NCBI GenBank assembly: GCA_017557405.1
Contig: JAFYYV010000030.1
Coordinates: forward strand, 1 to 49,332
Direction of reading: 5' to 3'
DNA: 49,332 nucleotides
Source of the DNA: Prevotella sp.
Lineage (GTDB): Bacteria; Bacteroidota; Bacteroidia; Bacteroidales; Bacteroidaceae
A program made the translations under genes and the position numbers. Below the pieces are notes generated by a model. The model had not been told where the DNA came from. It saw only the letters and a program-made list of their open reading frames with translations, and made no database searches. Below, in pieces: positions 8,683 through 17,669 of the stretch (positions within the stretch are counted from its first letter, which is position 1; each line of letters opens with the position of its first letter).

Positions 8683-9927
8683 TCATTCTTTATTATCTGT
8701 AACTGGCCTCAAGCAAATGAGTTGAAAGAATAAAGCCATAGCGACCACAATACCCAGCAACGCAAATCCGAAACCAAGATTGCCTCCATCTGTCCAACGC
8801 CCCAAAACCTGCGTAACTAAAGCACCTGCGAACACACCCGTCATGTTCATAATACCATATGCCGTAGCACGATACTTAGATGAGATGAACTGGCAAAGAA
8901 TAGGCATATTGTTAGCGTCGAACATCCCATAGCCAACACCAAAGAGTAGACCAGCGCCTACCACAGCTAGCAGACTATGCCCCACACCGAGTAAAAGCAG
9001 TGCAGGAATGGTCATTCCAAGTCCAATAGCACTGGTATAAATCCGTCCTCGTAGATTACGCTGCACCCATCGGTCACTCATCCATCCTCCAAAGAGGACA
9101 CCAACGAACGAAGAGAATGCGATGGTAATGGTGGATAATGGACCTGCACTCGACATTGGGATGCCAAGGTTCTCGGCAAAAAGTGTTGGCAACCAATTCT
9201 TCGTCGCCCATCCTGGAAAACTCGGAGCGGCAAAGAAAAATAAGATAACCCAAAAGGCCCATGTGGATAAAACGACTCCAAGACCTGAGAACAACGAGCT
9301 TTTGCTTTCAGAGGTTTGCTTTACGTCTTTCTTTTGCCCATGTTTTGGATTTTCATAAAGAAACAATATCAACACCACAGAATACACGATACCCACGATA
9401 CCAAACCAATGAAAGGCTGATTGCCATGAAAGCATCGCTGCCAACGTGGCACCAAAACCGCCAACAGCTTGCCCTACGTAAAGTCCCGTCATATGAACGC
9501 CAACTGCCAAAGAACGCGAGCGTCCTTCGTGCCAATCAGCGATAAGTGACAATGCGGAGGGAATATATAATGCTTCGCTAATGCCCATGAAAGCCCGCAG
9601 CCAATATAGTTGGTTGAAACTATCTGCATAACCCATCAGGAATGTCACCGCCGACCACACAAACAAACTGCCCACGACAAGCCACTTACGACTCAAATGG
9701 TCGGCTATTATGCCTGCAAAAGGACTCACGATACCGTAAATCCACAAGAACACAGCCATCAAGGCACCAAAAGCCTCAGCACGATTGAGTTCGGTGATGT
9801 CGACCTTCATAGCCTGTTGCATGGTTGAAAGCATCTGTCGGTCCATGTAGTTCAACAAAGCAACCACCCAAAGCAGCGCCACTACGAGCCACGGATAATA
9901 TTTCTTGTTTTTCATTTCATTCATCAT
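8683..9927 (-). CDS. nanT: MFS transporter, NanT-type sialic acid permease
   Basis: The 414-aa protein has about 12 hydrophobic segments and major-facilitator motifs: NYMDRQMLS in helix 1, GIIADHLSRKW after helix 2, and a central hydrophilic loop (ENPKHGQKKDVKQTSESK). It resembles the anion:cation symporter group that also contains ExuT. Its place between the sialate esterase and nanA indicates sialic acid import across the inner membrane. The ATG (9927, with a second at 9924) overlaps the end of the upstream fusion gene by 4 bp, which suggests coupled translation. The substrate is inferred from context. Confidence 0.85.
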   Translation of the reverse strand: MMNEMKNKKYYPWLVVALLWVVALLNYMDRQMLSTMQQAMKVDITELNRAEAFGALMAVFLWIYGIVSPFAGIIADHLSRKWLVVGSLFVWSAVTFLMGYADSFNQLYWLRAFMGISEALYIPSALSLIADWHEGRSRSLAVGVHMTGLYVGQAVGGFGATLAAMLSWQSAFHWFGIVGIVYSVVLILFLYENPKHGQKKDVKQTSESKSSLFSGLGVVLSTWAFWVILFFFAAPSFPGWATKNWLPTLFAENLGIPMSSAGPLSTITIAFSSFVGVLFGGWMSDRWVQRNLRGRIYTSAIGLGMTIPALLLLGVGHSLLAVVGAGLLFGVGYGMFDANNMPILCQFISSKYRATAYGIMNMTGVFAGALVTQVLGRWTDGGNLGFGFALLGIVVAMALFFQLICLRPVTDNKE

Positions 9928-12900
9928 AATGTGATTCTACATACGGCAGGAACGCGGATGCCTGGCTTCAATTCGCCACCAATGAGATAAAGAACGCCTT
10001 TGTGCATGGCAAGAACAGCTCCAGCACGAGCAACATGACTACTCTGACCAATGGGACTCCACCCTTTGCTCTCATATGAGTATATCCACGGACTAAACCG
10101 ATACCATTCGCTAGGATGCGTGAGATAGTCTTGAGCAGGATTGTTTAGTGCATTAAGGAAAATGTCTTTGTCCACTCCACCCATCACTACTACATCATTG
10201 TTATTTATATTGACAGCCGCTGCACCACAAAGAGACCACATCTCATGATAATGCGGATGCATAGGACCATCTAACCTGGTTGCTTTATCGTTATGGAAAG
10301 ACAGCCCATCAAAAGACAGACTAGCTTCCGTTTTTTCCATTTTCTGCTTATAACCTCCCCAAACGCAGTAATCCTCCCCGACAAAACCACTGACAGGTTG
10401 CAGGCGCTGAATAGATGTGTCTATTCTGAATCTCCAGCCTTGCTGAACATTGGTCAAATTCAAACTATATAGCATATGGTCGCCAAAGATGACAAGGCTA
10501 TCACCTTGCAATGCTCCTGTGAAATTATCCAATGCGACTGGCAAAGCGGGCAAATTCTCAACAATGGCTTTTCCATTTTTCATCTTGATTTGATAGACCA
10601 AAGACAACGATGTTTTTCCGTTGTTTCCCCCAATGCAGACAACACCGTCTTCTGTCGTAACACTCACCCCATAGGCCGTAGCTTCAGGCAATGAACCCAC
10701 CCGTTTCCATTTCAACTCACCACCGCCATCGAGTGGCGCCAAATAGATACCACGATAGTAGCGTTTCTTCCCTCCTTCCGCAGCAGGTGTTTCTGGAAAA
10801 TTGCAACCACCTGCCATTAGGAGACAATCGTCAATGACTCCTGCGAAGCAAGCAGAAACACCTTTTTCTATCCCCTTCTCGGACTTTGGGAAACCATCCA
10901 ACGGCTCGACCACCAAAGCTGAACGACCATGAAACGTGGACACGGGCATACCGCCAGCCCCCACTAGGTTGGCTCTTGTATACGGTTGCCAAGCGTAGCG
11001 CACATAAATGGGAACATCTACCTCGGGAGAGCAAAGACTAACTTTTCCATCTTTCAAGCAACCCACGGCAACATGATAAATGCTGTCGCGGCCTGCTATC
11101 TCAAAACCAAGTAAAGAATCGCCTTCCACTAGGTATTCACCACCAACTTTGAAAGATATATACAACTGACGACCCTCCGTTTGAATCTCACTAGGTTCAG
11201 GACAATCAGCTTGCAATTCATAGTCATAAGAATGTTGCAATGCCTGACGTGCAATTCGTTCGCCAAGCGGCCGTTTGTTTCGAAAATGCACGTCGAGGGT
11301 ATCGCCAAGGTCATAACTTGTAGCAAGCCACGTATGGGGCAACATATTGGCCAAACGACGTTGACTATCACGGAAACGAGGCCATGAGCGACGATTCAAC
11401 GATGATAGTTGGACGACATAAAATGGCAAATCAGGTCGTTGGAAAGCACTTCGCCAACTTTTTTCTAGCAATGGGAAAAGGCGCTCGTGCAACTCTACGT
11501 TGTGAGCATTACTTTCCCCCTGATACCACACAATACCTTTCACGGGATACCCGCAAAGAGGTTGGATACCTGCCTCGAACATATAGCATGGCTCGTAGGG
11601 ATGACGCTGTAAAGGATTGGTGGATTTTGAGATGTTTTTCAAGGCACGGCCACGGGCCCACGGCTGACCAAAATCGCCATGATACCAATCGTGAAGAATA
11701 CGTGGAAACTCAGTTTCCAATGTGCTACGGTCAATCCACGACTCCGTGGTTGTGCCACCAACAGCATTGCAGATGATGCCAATTGGCACCTTTAGACTGT
11801 CAGCCAGTACCCGACCAAAATGAAACGCAATAGCCGAAAAGTCCTTTGCACTTTCAGGTGAACTACGACGCCATGCTGGCTTGCGTAAAAGTCGAAGATG
11901 ATTGACAGAATCGAGCACCTCTGATGACCATTCCACATCATCTGTAGGATAAAGCGTTGAGATGTTACAATAATGTAGATTCACTGCATCCGTCGCCAGC
12001 TGCTCATCCTCCGAAGCAGTCAATAACTTTGAAAGTGGAAATTCCATGTTCGACTGACCACTGCACAGCCATACCTCCCCTATCCAGACATCCGTGAAAT
12101 GAAACTGACGATTGCTTGTTTTGAAATCCAACTCATAGGGACCACCAGCTTTCATCGTAGGAAACTCTACCACCCATTGGCCATCGGCTCCAGCTTTCAC
12201 CTTTCGTGACCGACCATTAATGGTGACTTCAACTTCTTCGCCAGCATCAGCCATCCCCTTAAATGAAATAGGCCGTCCCCGCTGGATAACCATACCCGAA
12301 CCATAAATCTCGGGAATCTGCAGACCACCATGATCACCCGACAGATAACCATAAACCACTTGAGCCAACAATGCGGCCCCTTCAGCATCGGGATGCAAAG
12401 CATCAGGAAACAAATTCGGATGAAGATGGAGAGGTGTATACAAGTCTATCAATCCTACGCCAGCCGTCGATGCGACACGACGAATCGCCAATTGTATGGC
12501 TAAATGCCAATCGCGGGTTCCACTCTCAAAACGAGAATGGCGATGGCCGATGGGAGTCATCAGGCATAACCATATTCTCGCATGAGGATTCGCCATGCGG
12601 AAAGAATCAATTAACGCGATATAATCAGGAACAAAGTCATCGGCATAATTTGGCCAGTTACGAGGATCCGTATCATTCAGACCCAAATGAATCACCACCT
12701 CGTCGGGTTTGAAATCTAAGGCAGCATGGAATACTTTTTGTTCCACATATGGACGATGCCCATGACGAAGCAGAGTCGTGCCAGAATGACCGAAGTTGCG
12801 CACGTCATAACGCTCCCCTAGCAATTGCTGAAGAACAACAGGATATGCCTGAGTCTCACGCAGGGGAAGTCCGTAGCCATAAGTCACGCTGTTGCCCACG

Positions 12901-12995
12901 CAAGCCACCCGAATCTTTTCTTTGGCCATAACACTATTTACAGCCAAAGAAAACAAGAACAGGAAAAACGCAGCCTTCAACTCAACTCGCATCAT
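9924..12995 (-). CDS. Three-domain sialic acid enzyme: SGNH hydrolase + sialate O-acetylesterase + Kelch mutarotase
   Basis: The 1023-aa protein has a signal peptide (residues 1-24). An SGNH/GDSL lipase-like domain follows: VGNSVTYG (33-40, Asn in place of the usual Asp), GLND (105-108) and DALHPD (198-203). Next is a SASA/sialate O-acetylesterase domain: LCSGQSNMEFP with Ser315, WYQGESNAH (490-498) and a histidine in DVHF. From about residue 700 it carries Kelch-like blades (AGGCNFPETPAAEGGKKRY, VCIGGNNG, VVMGGVDK, LYLIGGELK), like NanM N-acetylneuraminate mutarotase. It probably removes O-acetyl groups and equilibrates anomers in the periplasm before import. Elsewhere these activities are usually encoded by separate genes. 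Confidence 0.88.
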   Translation of the reverse strand: MMRVELKAAFFLFLFSLAVNSVMAKEKIRVACVGNSVTYGYGLPLRETQAYPVVLQQLLGERYDVRNFGHSGTTLLRHGHRPYVEQKVFHAALDFKPDEVVIHLGLNDTDPRNWPNYADDFVPDYIALIDSFRMANPHARIWLCLMTPIGHRHSRFESGTRDWHLAIQLAIRRVASTAGVGLIDLYTPLHLHPNLFPDALHPDAEGAALLAQVVYGYLSGDHGGLQIPEIYGSGMVIQRGRPISFKGMADAGEEVEVTINGRSRKVKAGADGQWVVEFPTMKAGGPYELDFKTSNRQFHFTDVWIGEVWLCSGQSNMEFPLSKLLTASEDEQLATDAVNLHYCNISTLYPTDDVEWSSEVLDSVNHLRLLRKPAWRRSSPESAKDFSAIAFHFGRVLADSLKVPIGIICNAVGGTTTESWIDRSTLETEFPRILHDWYHGDFGQPWARGRALKNISKSTNPLQRHPYEPCYMFEAGIQPLCGYPVKGIVWYQGESNAHNVELHERLFPLLEKSWRSAFQRPDLPFYVVQLSSLNRRSWPRFRDSQRRLANMLPHTWLATSYDLGDTLDVHFRNKRPLGERIARQALQHSYDYELQADCPEPSEIQTEGRQLYISFKVGGEYLVEGDSLLGFEIAGRDSIYHVAVGCLKDGKVSLCSPEVDVPIYVRYAWQPYTRANLVGAGGMPVSTFHGRSALVVEPLDGFPKSEKGIEKGVSACFAGVIDDCLLMAGGCNFPETPAAEGGKKRYYRGIYLAPLDGGGELKWKRVGSLPEATAYGVSVTTEDGVVCIGGNNGKTSLSLVYQIKMKNGKAIVENLPALPVALDNFTGALQGDSLVIFGDHMLYSLNLTNVQQGWRFRIDTSIQRLQPVSGFVGEDYCVWGGYKQKMEKTEASLSFDGLSFHNDKATRLDGPMHPHYHEMWSLCGAAAVNINNNDVVVMGGVDKDIFLNALNNPAQDYLTHPSEWYRFSPWIYSYESKGWSPIGQSSHVARAGAVLAMHKGVLYLIGGELKPGIRVPAVCRITL

Positions 12996-13054
12996 CTTTC
13001 AATTAAGCATTATGTGTTCAACTTTAGTCACTTTGTTTGTCGAAGAATCATGCA

Positions 13055-15049
13055 TTAATTAAATGGTTTGTATTCCACGAATGCCTCCATCGCCTCATAG
13101 CAAGCAAGACCGAGTTGATCATATAGGTCTGCCGTTCCTCGGTTGCGGTCTTCAGCACGTTGCCAGAACAACCGTTCATCGTTGCCCAAGAAAGGAGCAC
13201 TCTCCATTTGGGACTGATGCTTCAAGATGGCATTTCGTTTCGCACGAAGCTCTTCAGGACTCATCGGGACGCACATCTCGATGTTCTCAATCTCCCATTC
13301 CGCCCAAGCGCCACGATACATCCAAATGCGACAATCTACCAACCACTCGGCACCTGCTTGTTTCTCTTCGTCGATGGCGGCAAGCACCGCATCCGTACAT
13401 TTGCGATGAGTACCATGTGGGTCGGCCAAATCACCTGCCACATATATCTGATGAGGTTTTATTTCGCTGATGAGTTTCTGTACGATACGTACATCAGCCT
13501 CACTCATGGGCAACTTCTCAATCTTTCCACTCTCATAGAAAGGCAAATCAAGGAAATGCACACGCTCGAGCGGAATATGATTGAACGTGCTTGCTGTACG
13601 AGCCTCGCCACGACGAATCAACCCCTTAATGGTCAAAATGTCGCGTGTGTCGCTATCGCCCTCCTTCTTCGAAGCCAAGAACTGCTTGATTTCCTTGTAC
13701 TTATTGTTAATTACCTGATCCTCGGAATTTCCAAATAGCTGGTTGAAACCATTGATGAAATGCATAAAACGTGTCACCTCCTCATCGCCTACGGCAATGT
13801 TGCCACTCGTCTCGTAAGCCACATGTACCTCGTGTCCTTGTGAAACAAGACGTTGGATGGTGCCGCCCATCGAGATGACATCATCGTCTGGGTGAGGTGA
13901 AAACACAATAACACGTTTGGGATAAGGCTTCGCGCGCTCTGGACGATAAGTATCATCCGCATCGGGTTTACCGCCTGGCCACCCCGTAATGGTATGCTGC
14001 AAGTCGTTGAATATCTTAATGTTGGCATTGTAAGCCGAACCATAAAGCGCCAACAATTCCGACAACCCGTTCTCATTATAATCTTTATTCGTCAACTTCA
14101 GGATGGGTTTGCCCGTCTTCTGGCACAACCACACCAAAGCCGAGCGCACCAACTTGTCGGTCCATGTAAGCGACGTGACCAACCAAGGATGCACGATGCG
14201 CGTCAAGCGTGAGGCAGCAGCCAAATCAACAACCACATGAACATCGTTGTGAGTCTGCAAGAACGAGGCGGGAATCGTGTCGGTGATGGGTCCTTCCACA
14301 GTTTTCCTGATGATATCGCCCTTCTCCTCACCCCATGCCGTGAGGAATATTTTCCGAGCTGAAAGGATGGTATGCACTCCCATCGTGATGGCACAAGGTG
14401 GTACAGGCTCGTTGGTGCCAAAACTAAGTGTCGATTCCTCGCGTGATGTAGCATCAATCAACATCAGACGCGATGAGGAAGTGAGTCCCGACCCAGGCTC
14501 GTTGATGGCGATGTTGCCAATACGACCTATTCCCAACAACATCATATCAATGCCACCAAAAGTCTTGATGCGCTGCTCATAGAGCTGGCAATATTGCTGG
14601 ACAGTATCTTGCGCAATTGTACCATCGGGCGTAAAGATGTTCTGACGGTCGATGTCCACATGATCGAGGAAACGCTCACAAAGCTGATGGAAGGCACTTT
14701 GCTGTGCATTCGATGAGAGAGGGAAATACTCGTAGGCGTTGAAAACCACAACATTGCGAAAACTTACGCCCTGTTCTTTATGACGACGAATCAACTCAGA
14801 ATAGACCGGCGTAAGTGAGGTTCCCGTTCCCAAGCCAAGCACACAGAAACGGCCCTCACGTTGTTTGCTGAGAATCTCGTCCACCACAACATCCACGATG
14901 CTGCAAACGGCTTCTTCTATCTTGGGGAAAATATCGGTTGGAATCTTTTCCATTCGGGTGATTTCCGAACGGTCAACGGCAGTTTTCGGTTTGTAGAATT
15001 CCTCAGGTACTTTGTTCAGTACGATTTGCGAACTTAGGTTCAGTCTCAT
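13055..15049 (-). CDS. Degenerate NagB-like domain fused to a PIG-L/LmbE deacetylase
   Basis: The 664-aa protein has two parts. Residues about 40-290 follow the GlcN6P deaminase fold, but key positions differ from E. coli NagB: Asp72 is Tyr106 (FNAYEY), Asp141 is Ile177 and His143 is Asn179 (GIGRIGNIAINEP). Glu148 is kept (Glu184). Residues about 378-600 are a PIG-L/LmbE zinc deacetylase with an intact SPHPDDD (384-390), a DLADPHGTH motif and a possible further ligand. The deaminase half therefore looks inactive and may sense a sugar phosphate, while the C-terminal half may deacetylate an N-acetyl-amino sugar; both are inferences. The gene is 94 bp downstream of intact nagB and 59 bp upstream of the sialate fusion gene. 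Confidence 0.88.
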   Translation of the reverse strand: MRLNLSSQIVLNKVPEEFYKPKTAVDRSEITRMEKIPTDIFPKIEEAVCSIVDVVVDEILSKQREGRFCVLGLGTGTSLTPVYSELIRRHKEQGVSFRNVVVFNAYEYFPLSSNAQQSAFHQLCERFLDHVDIDRQNIFTPDGTIAQDTVQQYCQLYEQRIKTFGGIDMMLLGIGRIGNIAINEPGSGLTSSSRLMLIDATSREESTLSFGTNEPVPPCAITMGVHTILSARKIFLTAWGEEKGDIIRKTVEGPITDTIPASFLQTHNDVHVVVDLAAASRLTRIVHPWLVTSLTWTDKLVRSALVWLCQKTGKPILKLTNKDYNENGLSELLALYGSAYNANIKIFNDLQHTITGWPGGKPDADDTYRPERAKPYPKRVIVFSPHPDDDVISMGGTIQRLVSQGHEVHVAYETSGNIAVGDEEVTRFMHFINGFNQLFGNSEDQVINNKYKEIKQFLASKKEGDSDTRDILTIKGLIRRGEARTASTFNHIPLERVHFLDLPFYESGKIEKLPMSEADVRIVQKLISEIKPHQIYVAGDLADPHGTHRKCTDAVLAAIDEEKQAGAEWLVDCRIWMYRGAWAEWEIENIEMCVPMSPEELRAKRNAILKHQSQMESAPFLGNDERLFWQRAEDRNRGTADLYDQLGLACYEAMEAFVEYKPFN

Positions 15050-15061
15050 GGCAGTTAGTAT

Positions 15062-15133
15062 TAAAGATGAAAGATGAAAATGAAAGATGAAGGATGAAAA
15101 CCATCAGCCTTGACATGTAGGTCTTCATCCTTC
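15062..15133 (-). repeat. Short GATGAAA tandem repeats and a hairpin between nagB genes
   Basis: Degenerate copies of AAAGATGAA run from 15062 to 15098. The last, GAAGGATGAA (15089-15098), is complementary to TTCATCCTTC (15124-15133), giving a 10-bp stem with a 25-nt loop. It could slow or partly terminate transcription between nagB and the fusion gene. Similar repeats occur at 3262-3290. Confidence 0.5.
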
Positions 15134-15143
15134 AACCATATAA

Positions 15144-15935
15144 TTACAGATTATTCTTCTCGATGTCCTTGAAGTACTTGTAGGTACCCACTTTCAGTTC
15201 GTCCGTGGCAGGCTCGTCGCAGACAATGATGCCATGAGGATGCATCTGAAGGGCGCTGATGGTCCATTCCTGGCAAACACTACCCTCGACAGCGGCCTTC
15301 AAGGCACGAGCCTTGTGGTGACCATTCACCAGAATCATCACTTCGCGAGCATCCATTACAGTACCAACGCCCACGGTAAGCGCCAGCTTGGGCACTTTGT
15401 TCACGTCACCTTCGAAGAAACGCGAGTTGGCAATAATGGTATCAGTTGTCAGCGTCTTCACACGGGTACGACTAGCAAGTGATGAATAAGGCTCATTGAA
15501 AGCAATATGTCCATCGGGGCCAATACCACCGAGGAACAGATCGACGCCACCAGCCTCGGCAATCATCTCCTCGTAGTGTGCGCACTCAGCCTCCAGGTCG
15601 GGAGCGTTTCCGTTGAGGATATGGATGTTCTCCTTAGGGCAATCAATATGATCGAACAGGTTGCGAGCCATGAACGAATGGTAACTCTCGGGATGGTCTT
15701 CAGGTAATCCTACATATTCGTCCATGTTGAAAGTCAGCACGTTCTTGAACGAAACACGCCCTTCCTTGTTGGCCTTCACGAGGCAAGCATACATACCTTC
15801 GGGCGAAGAACCTGTGGGAAGACCCAACACGAACTTGTTGTCGGGTGTGGGGTTGAATTCGTTGATACGCTTAATGACGTGCTCTGCTGCCCAACGTGAC
15901 ATTTGGGCATAATCTGGTTCAATAATCAGTCTCAT
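15144..15935 (-). CDS. nagB: Glucosamine-6-phosphate deaminase
   Basis: The 263-aa protein matches NagB in length and numbering. Catalytic Asp72 lies in FNMDEYVGL; Asp141, His143 and Glu148 lie in [14 protein letters not shown]; the phosphate loop is [11 protein letters not shown]. It converts GlcN6P to fructose 6-phosphate and ammonia in the cytoplasm, the last step of amino-sugar and sialic acid breakdown. It is the first gene of the minus-strand block and has its own promoter at 15983-16013. The start at 15935 gives the canonical N-terminus MRLIIEPDY. Confidence 0.96.
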   Translation of the reverse strand: MRLIIEPDYAQMSRWAAEHVIKRINEFNPTPDNKFVLGLPTGSSPEGMYACLVKANKEGRVSFKNVLTFNMDEYVGLPEDHPESYHSFMARNLFDHIDCPKENIHILNGNAPDLEAECAHYEEMIAEAGGVDLFLGGIGPDGHIAFNEPYSSLASRTRVKTLTTDTIIANSRFFEGDVNKVPKLALTVGVGTVMDAREVMILVNGHHKARALKAAVEGSVCQEWTISALQMHPHGIIVCDEPATDELKVGTYKYFKDIEKNNL

Positions 15936-15982
15936 AATTTGTTTGTTGTTTTTATTGTTTGGTTTTTAACTTTTCTATGACG

Positions 15983-16013
15983 CAAAATTACGAAAAACAT
16001 GGAAAACGTCAAA
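15983..16013 (-). promoter_or_regulatory. nagB promoter (-33/-7)
   Basis: On the minus strand, TTTG (16013-16010) is followed after exactly 19 nt by TAATTTTG (15990-15983), the Bacteroidetes primary sigma pattern. The predicted transcript starts near 15977, about 42 nt before the nagB ATG. Confidence 0.7.
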
Positions 16014-16064
16014 ATGTTTTATCCCTTTTTTATGTCACACGAGCAAAAAACTCTCTTCAGGCAA

Positions 16065-16175
16065 ATGAAAAACAAATCGCCTCGACATCACGTCGGGGCG
16101 ATTCATTGAATGTTTCAGCAGTTTTTTTCTCTGTAGTTATGCTCTTTTGAAAATCAGTTGTATAACTATTTTTCT
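16065..16175 (-). ncRNA. Candidate small RNA (about 110 nt) upstream of nagB
   Basis: A minus-strand promoter (TTTG at 16212-16209, 20-nt spacer, TAATTTTG at 16188-16181) should start a transcript near 16175. About 70 nt later it meets a 12-bp hairpin: AATCGCCCCGAC (16103-16092) pairs with GTCGAGGCGATT (16086-16075), with a 5-nt loop. TTTGTTTTTC follows, a good intrinsic terminator. No gene ends here, so the hairpin needs its own transcript. nagB has a separate promoter downstream, so this could be a free small RNA or an attenuated leader of nagB. Confidence 0.45.
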
Positions 16176-16197
16176 GTGTGCAAAATTAGGTATTAAA

Positions 16198-16211
16198 TTG
16201 ATTTAAATCAA
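16198..16211. promoter_or_regulatory. Perfect FNR/CRP-type palindrome
   Basis: TTGATTTAAATCAA is an exact TTGATnnnnATCAA box. It overlaps the -33 element of the candidate small RNA promoter and lies about 107 bp upstream of the hflX -7 box. An Fnr/Crp-family regulator that represses the small RNA or activates hflX is possible. Confidence 0.45.
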
Positions 16212-16241
16212 ATTTTACTGAAAAAAAAGCTCAAAAAAATA

Positions 16242-16255
16242 CGTAAACGTTTACG
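16242..16255. promoter_or_regulatory. LacI-family-like operator palindrome
   Basis: CGTAAACGTTTACG is a perfect 14-bp palindrome with the central CG typical of LacI/PurR-type operators. It lies in the nagB-hflX divergent region, about 63 bp upstream of the hflX -7 box. No LacI-type gene is present in the window. Confidence 0.35.
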
Positions 16256-16317
16256 AAAAATAACTATACATTTCTATTTTTTCCAAGCATTTCGTGTGGT
16301 TTCTTACATATTTTATT

Positions 16318-16325
16318 TATCTTTG
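16318..16325 (+). promoter_or_regulatory. hflX promoter -7 box
   Basis: TATCTTTG matches the Bacteroidetes -7 element exactly; the -33 element is weak. Transcription would begin near 16331, which rules out the upstream ATG at 16294 and supports the start at 16348. Confidence 0.6.
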
Positions 16326-16347
16326 CACATCATTAAGCATACATAAT

Positions 16348-17643
16348 ATGAAAGAACCAAACATGGGTGGCCCTATGGGAGGAAGCCAATTTGCGGTTTC
16401 CGAGACAAAAGCTGAAACAGCAGTACTTGTAGGACTTATCACGAAAGAGCAAGACGAAGCCAAGACCAAAGAGTATTTGGACGAATTAGAGTTTCTTGCC
16501 GAAACTGCTGGCGTGGTGGTCATCAAGCGATTCACACAGCGAGTGGGTGGCCCAAGTTCCATTACTTACACAGGAAAAGGAAAACTGGAGGAGATTCGCC
16601 AGTTCATCGAACAAGAGGAAAAAAACGACCGCGAAGTGGGAATGGCCATTTTCGACGACGAACTGTCGGCCAAACAACTACGCAACATCGAGCAGGTGCT
16701 GAAGGTGAAGATATTGGACCGCACCACATTGATTCTCGACATTTTTGCCATGCGTGCACAGACCGCCAATGCAAAGACACAAGTGGAACTGGCGCAATAT
16801 CGCTATATGCTACCCCGACTGCAACGACTTTGGACCCACTTGGAACGCCAAGGTGGCGGAAGTGGAAGCGGAGGTGGAAAGGGTAGTGTGGGACTTCGTG
16901 GACCTGGTGAGACCCAGCTTGAGATGGACCGCCGTATTATCCTTAACCGCATCACGCTGCTGAAGCAACGACTGGTGGAGATCGACCAGCAGAAGACCAC
17001 CCAACGCAAGAATCGTGGTCGGTTGATTCGTGTGGCGCTAGTGGGATATACCAACGTAGGCAAGTCCACCATCATGAACCTGCTGGCAAAAAGCGATGTG
17101 TTCGCCGAGAACAAGCTCTTTGCCACACTTGACACAACGGTTAGGAAAGTGGTAGTGGAAAACCTGCCGTTCCTGTTGGCCGACACCGTGGGATTCATCC
17201 GTAAACTCCCCACCGACCTGGTCGACTCGTTCAAATCGACACTCGACGAGACGCGCGAAGCCGACCTGTTACTCCATGTCGTGGACATCTCGCACCCCGA
17301 CTTTGAAGAGCAGATACAGGTGGTAGAAAAGACGCTTGCCGACCTTGGTTGCGCCGACAAACCATCGATGATCGTGTTCAATAAAATCGACAACTACAAA
17401 TGGACCGAGAAGGAACCTGACGACCTGACACCTCCCACCAAGGAGAACATCTCGCTCGACGACTTGAGGCACACGTGGATGGCCAAGATGAACGACAACT
17501 GCATTTTCATCTCGGCATTGGAAAAGCAGAACATCGATGAGTTCCGCGACATCATCTATAAGAAAGTGCGAGAGTTGCACGTGCAGAAATACCCCTACAA
17601 CGACTTCCTCTATCCCGCCGCAGAGGAGGAAGAAAATGAATGA
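16348..17643 (+). CDS. hflX: GTPase HflX
   Basis: The 431-aa protein from the ATG at 16348 has the HflX N-terminal domain (GGPSSITYTGKGKLEEI), a glycine-rich linker before the GPGETQLEMDRR motif, and a complete G domain. G1 is GYTNVGKST, G3 is DTVGF followed by IRKLPTDLVDSFKSTLDE, G4 is NKID and G5 is ISAL. HflX binds the 50S subunit and splits stalled ribosomes under stress. An upstream in-frame ATG at 16294 lies before the predicted transcript start and is not used here. It heads a plus-strand cluster with the DUF4954, M16 and fumarase genes. Confidence 0.95.
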   Translation: MKEPNMGGPMGGSQFAVSETKAETAVLVGLITKEQDEAKTKEYLDELEFLAETAGVVVIKRFTQRVGGPSSITYTGKGKLEEIRQFIEQEEKNDREVGMAIFDDELSAKQLRNIEQVLKVKILDRTTLILDIFAMRAQTANAKTQVELAQYRYMLPRLQRLWTHLERQGGGSGSGGGKGSVGLRGPGETQLEMDRRIILNRITLLKQRLVEIDQQKTTQRKNRGRLIRVALVGYTNVGKSTIMNLLAKSDVFAENKLFATLDTTVRKVVVENLPFLLADTVGFIRKLPTDLVDSFKSTLDETREADLLLHVVDISHPDFEEQIQVVEKTLADLGCADKPSMIVFNKIDNYKWTEKEPDDLTPPTKENISLDDLRHTWMAKMNDNCIFISALEKQNIDEFRDIIYKKVRELHVQKYPYNDFLYPAAEEEENE

Positions 17644-17669
17644 AAATACAAAAACACAATACAAAGATA

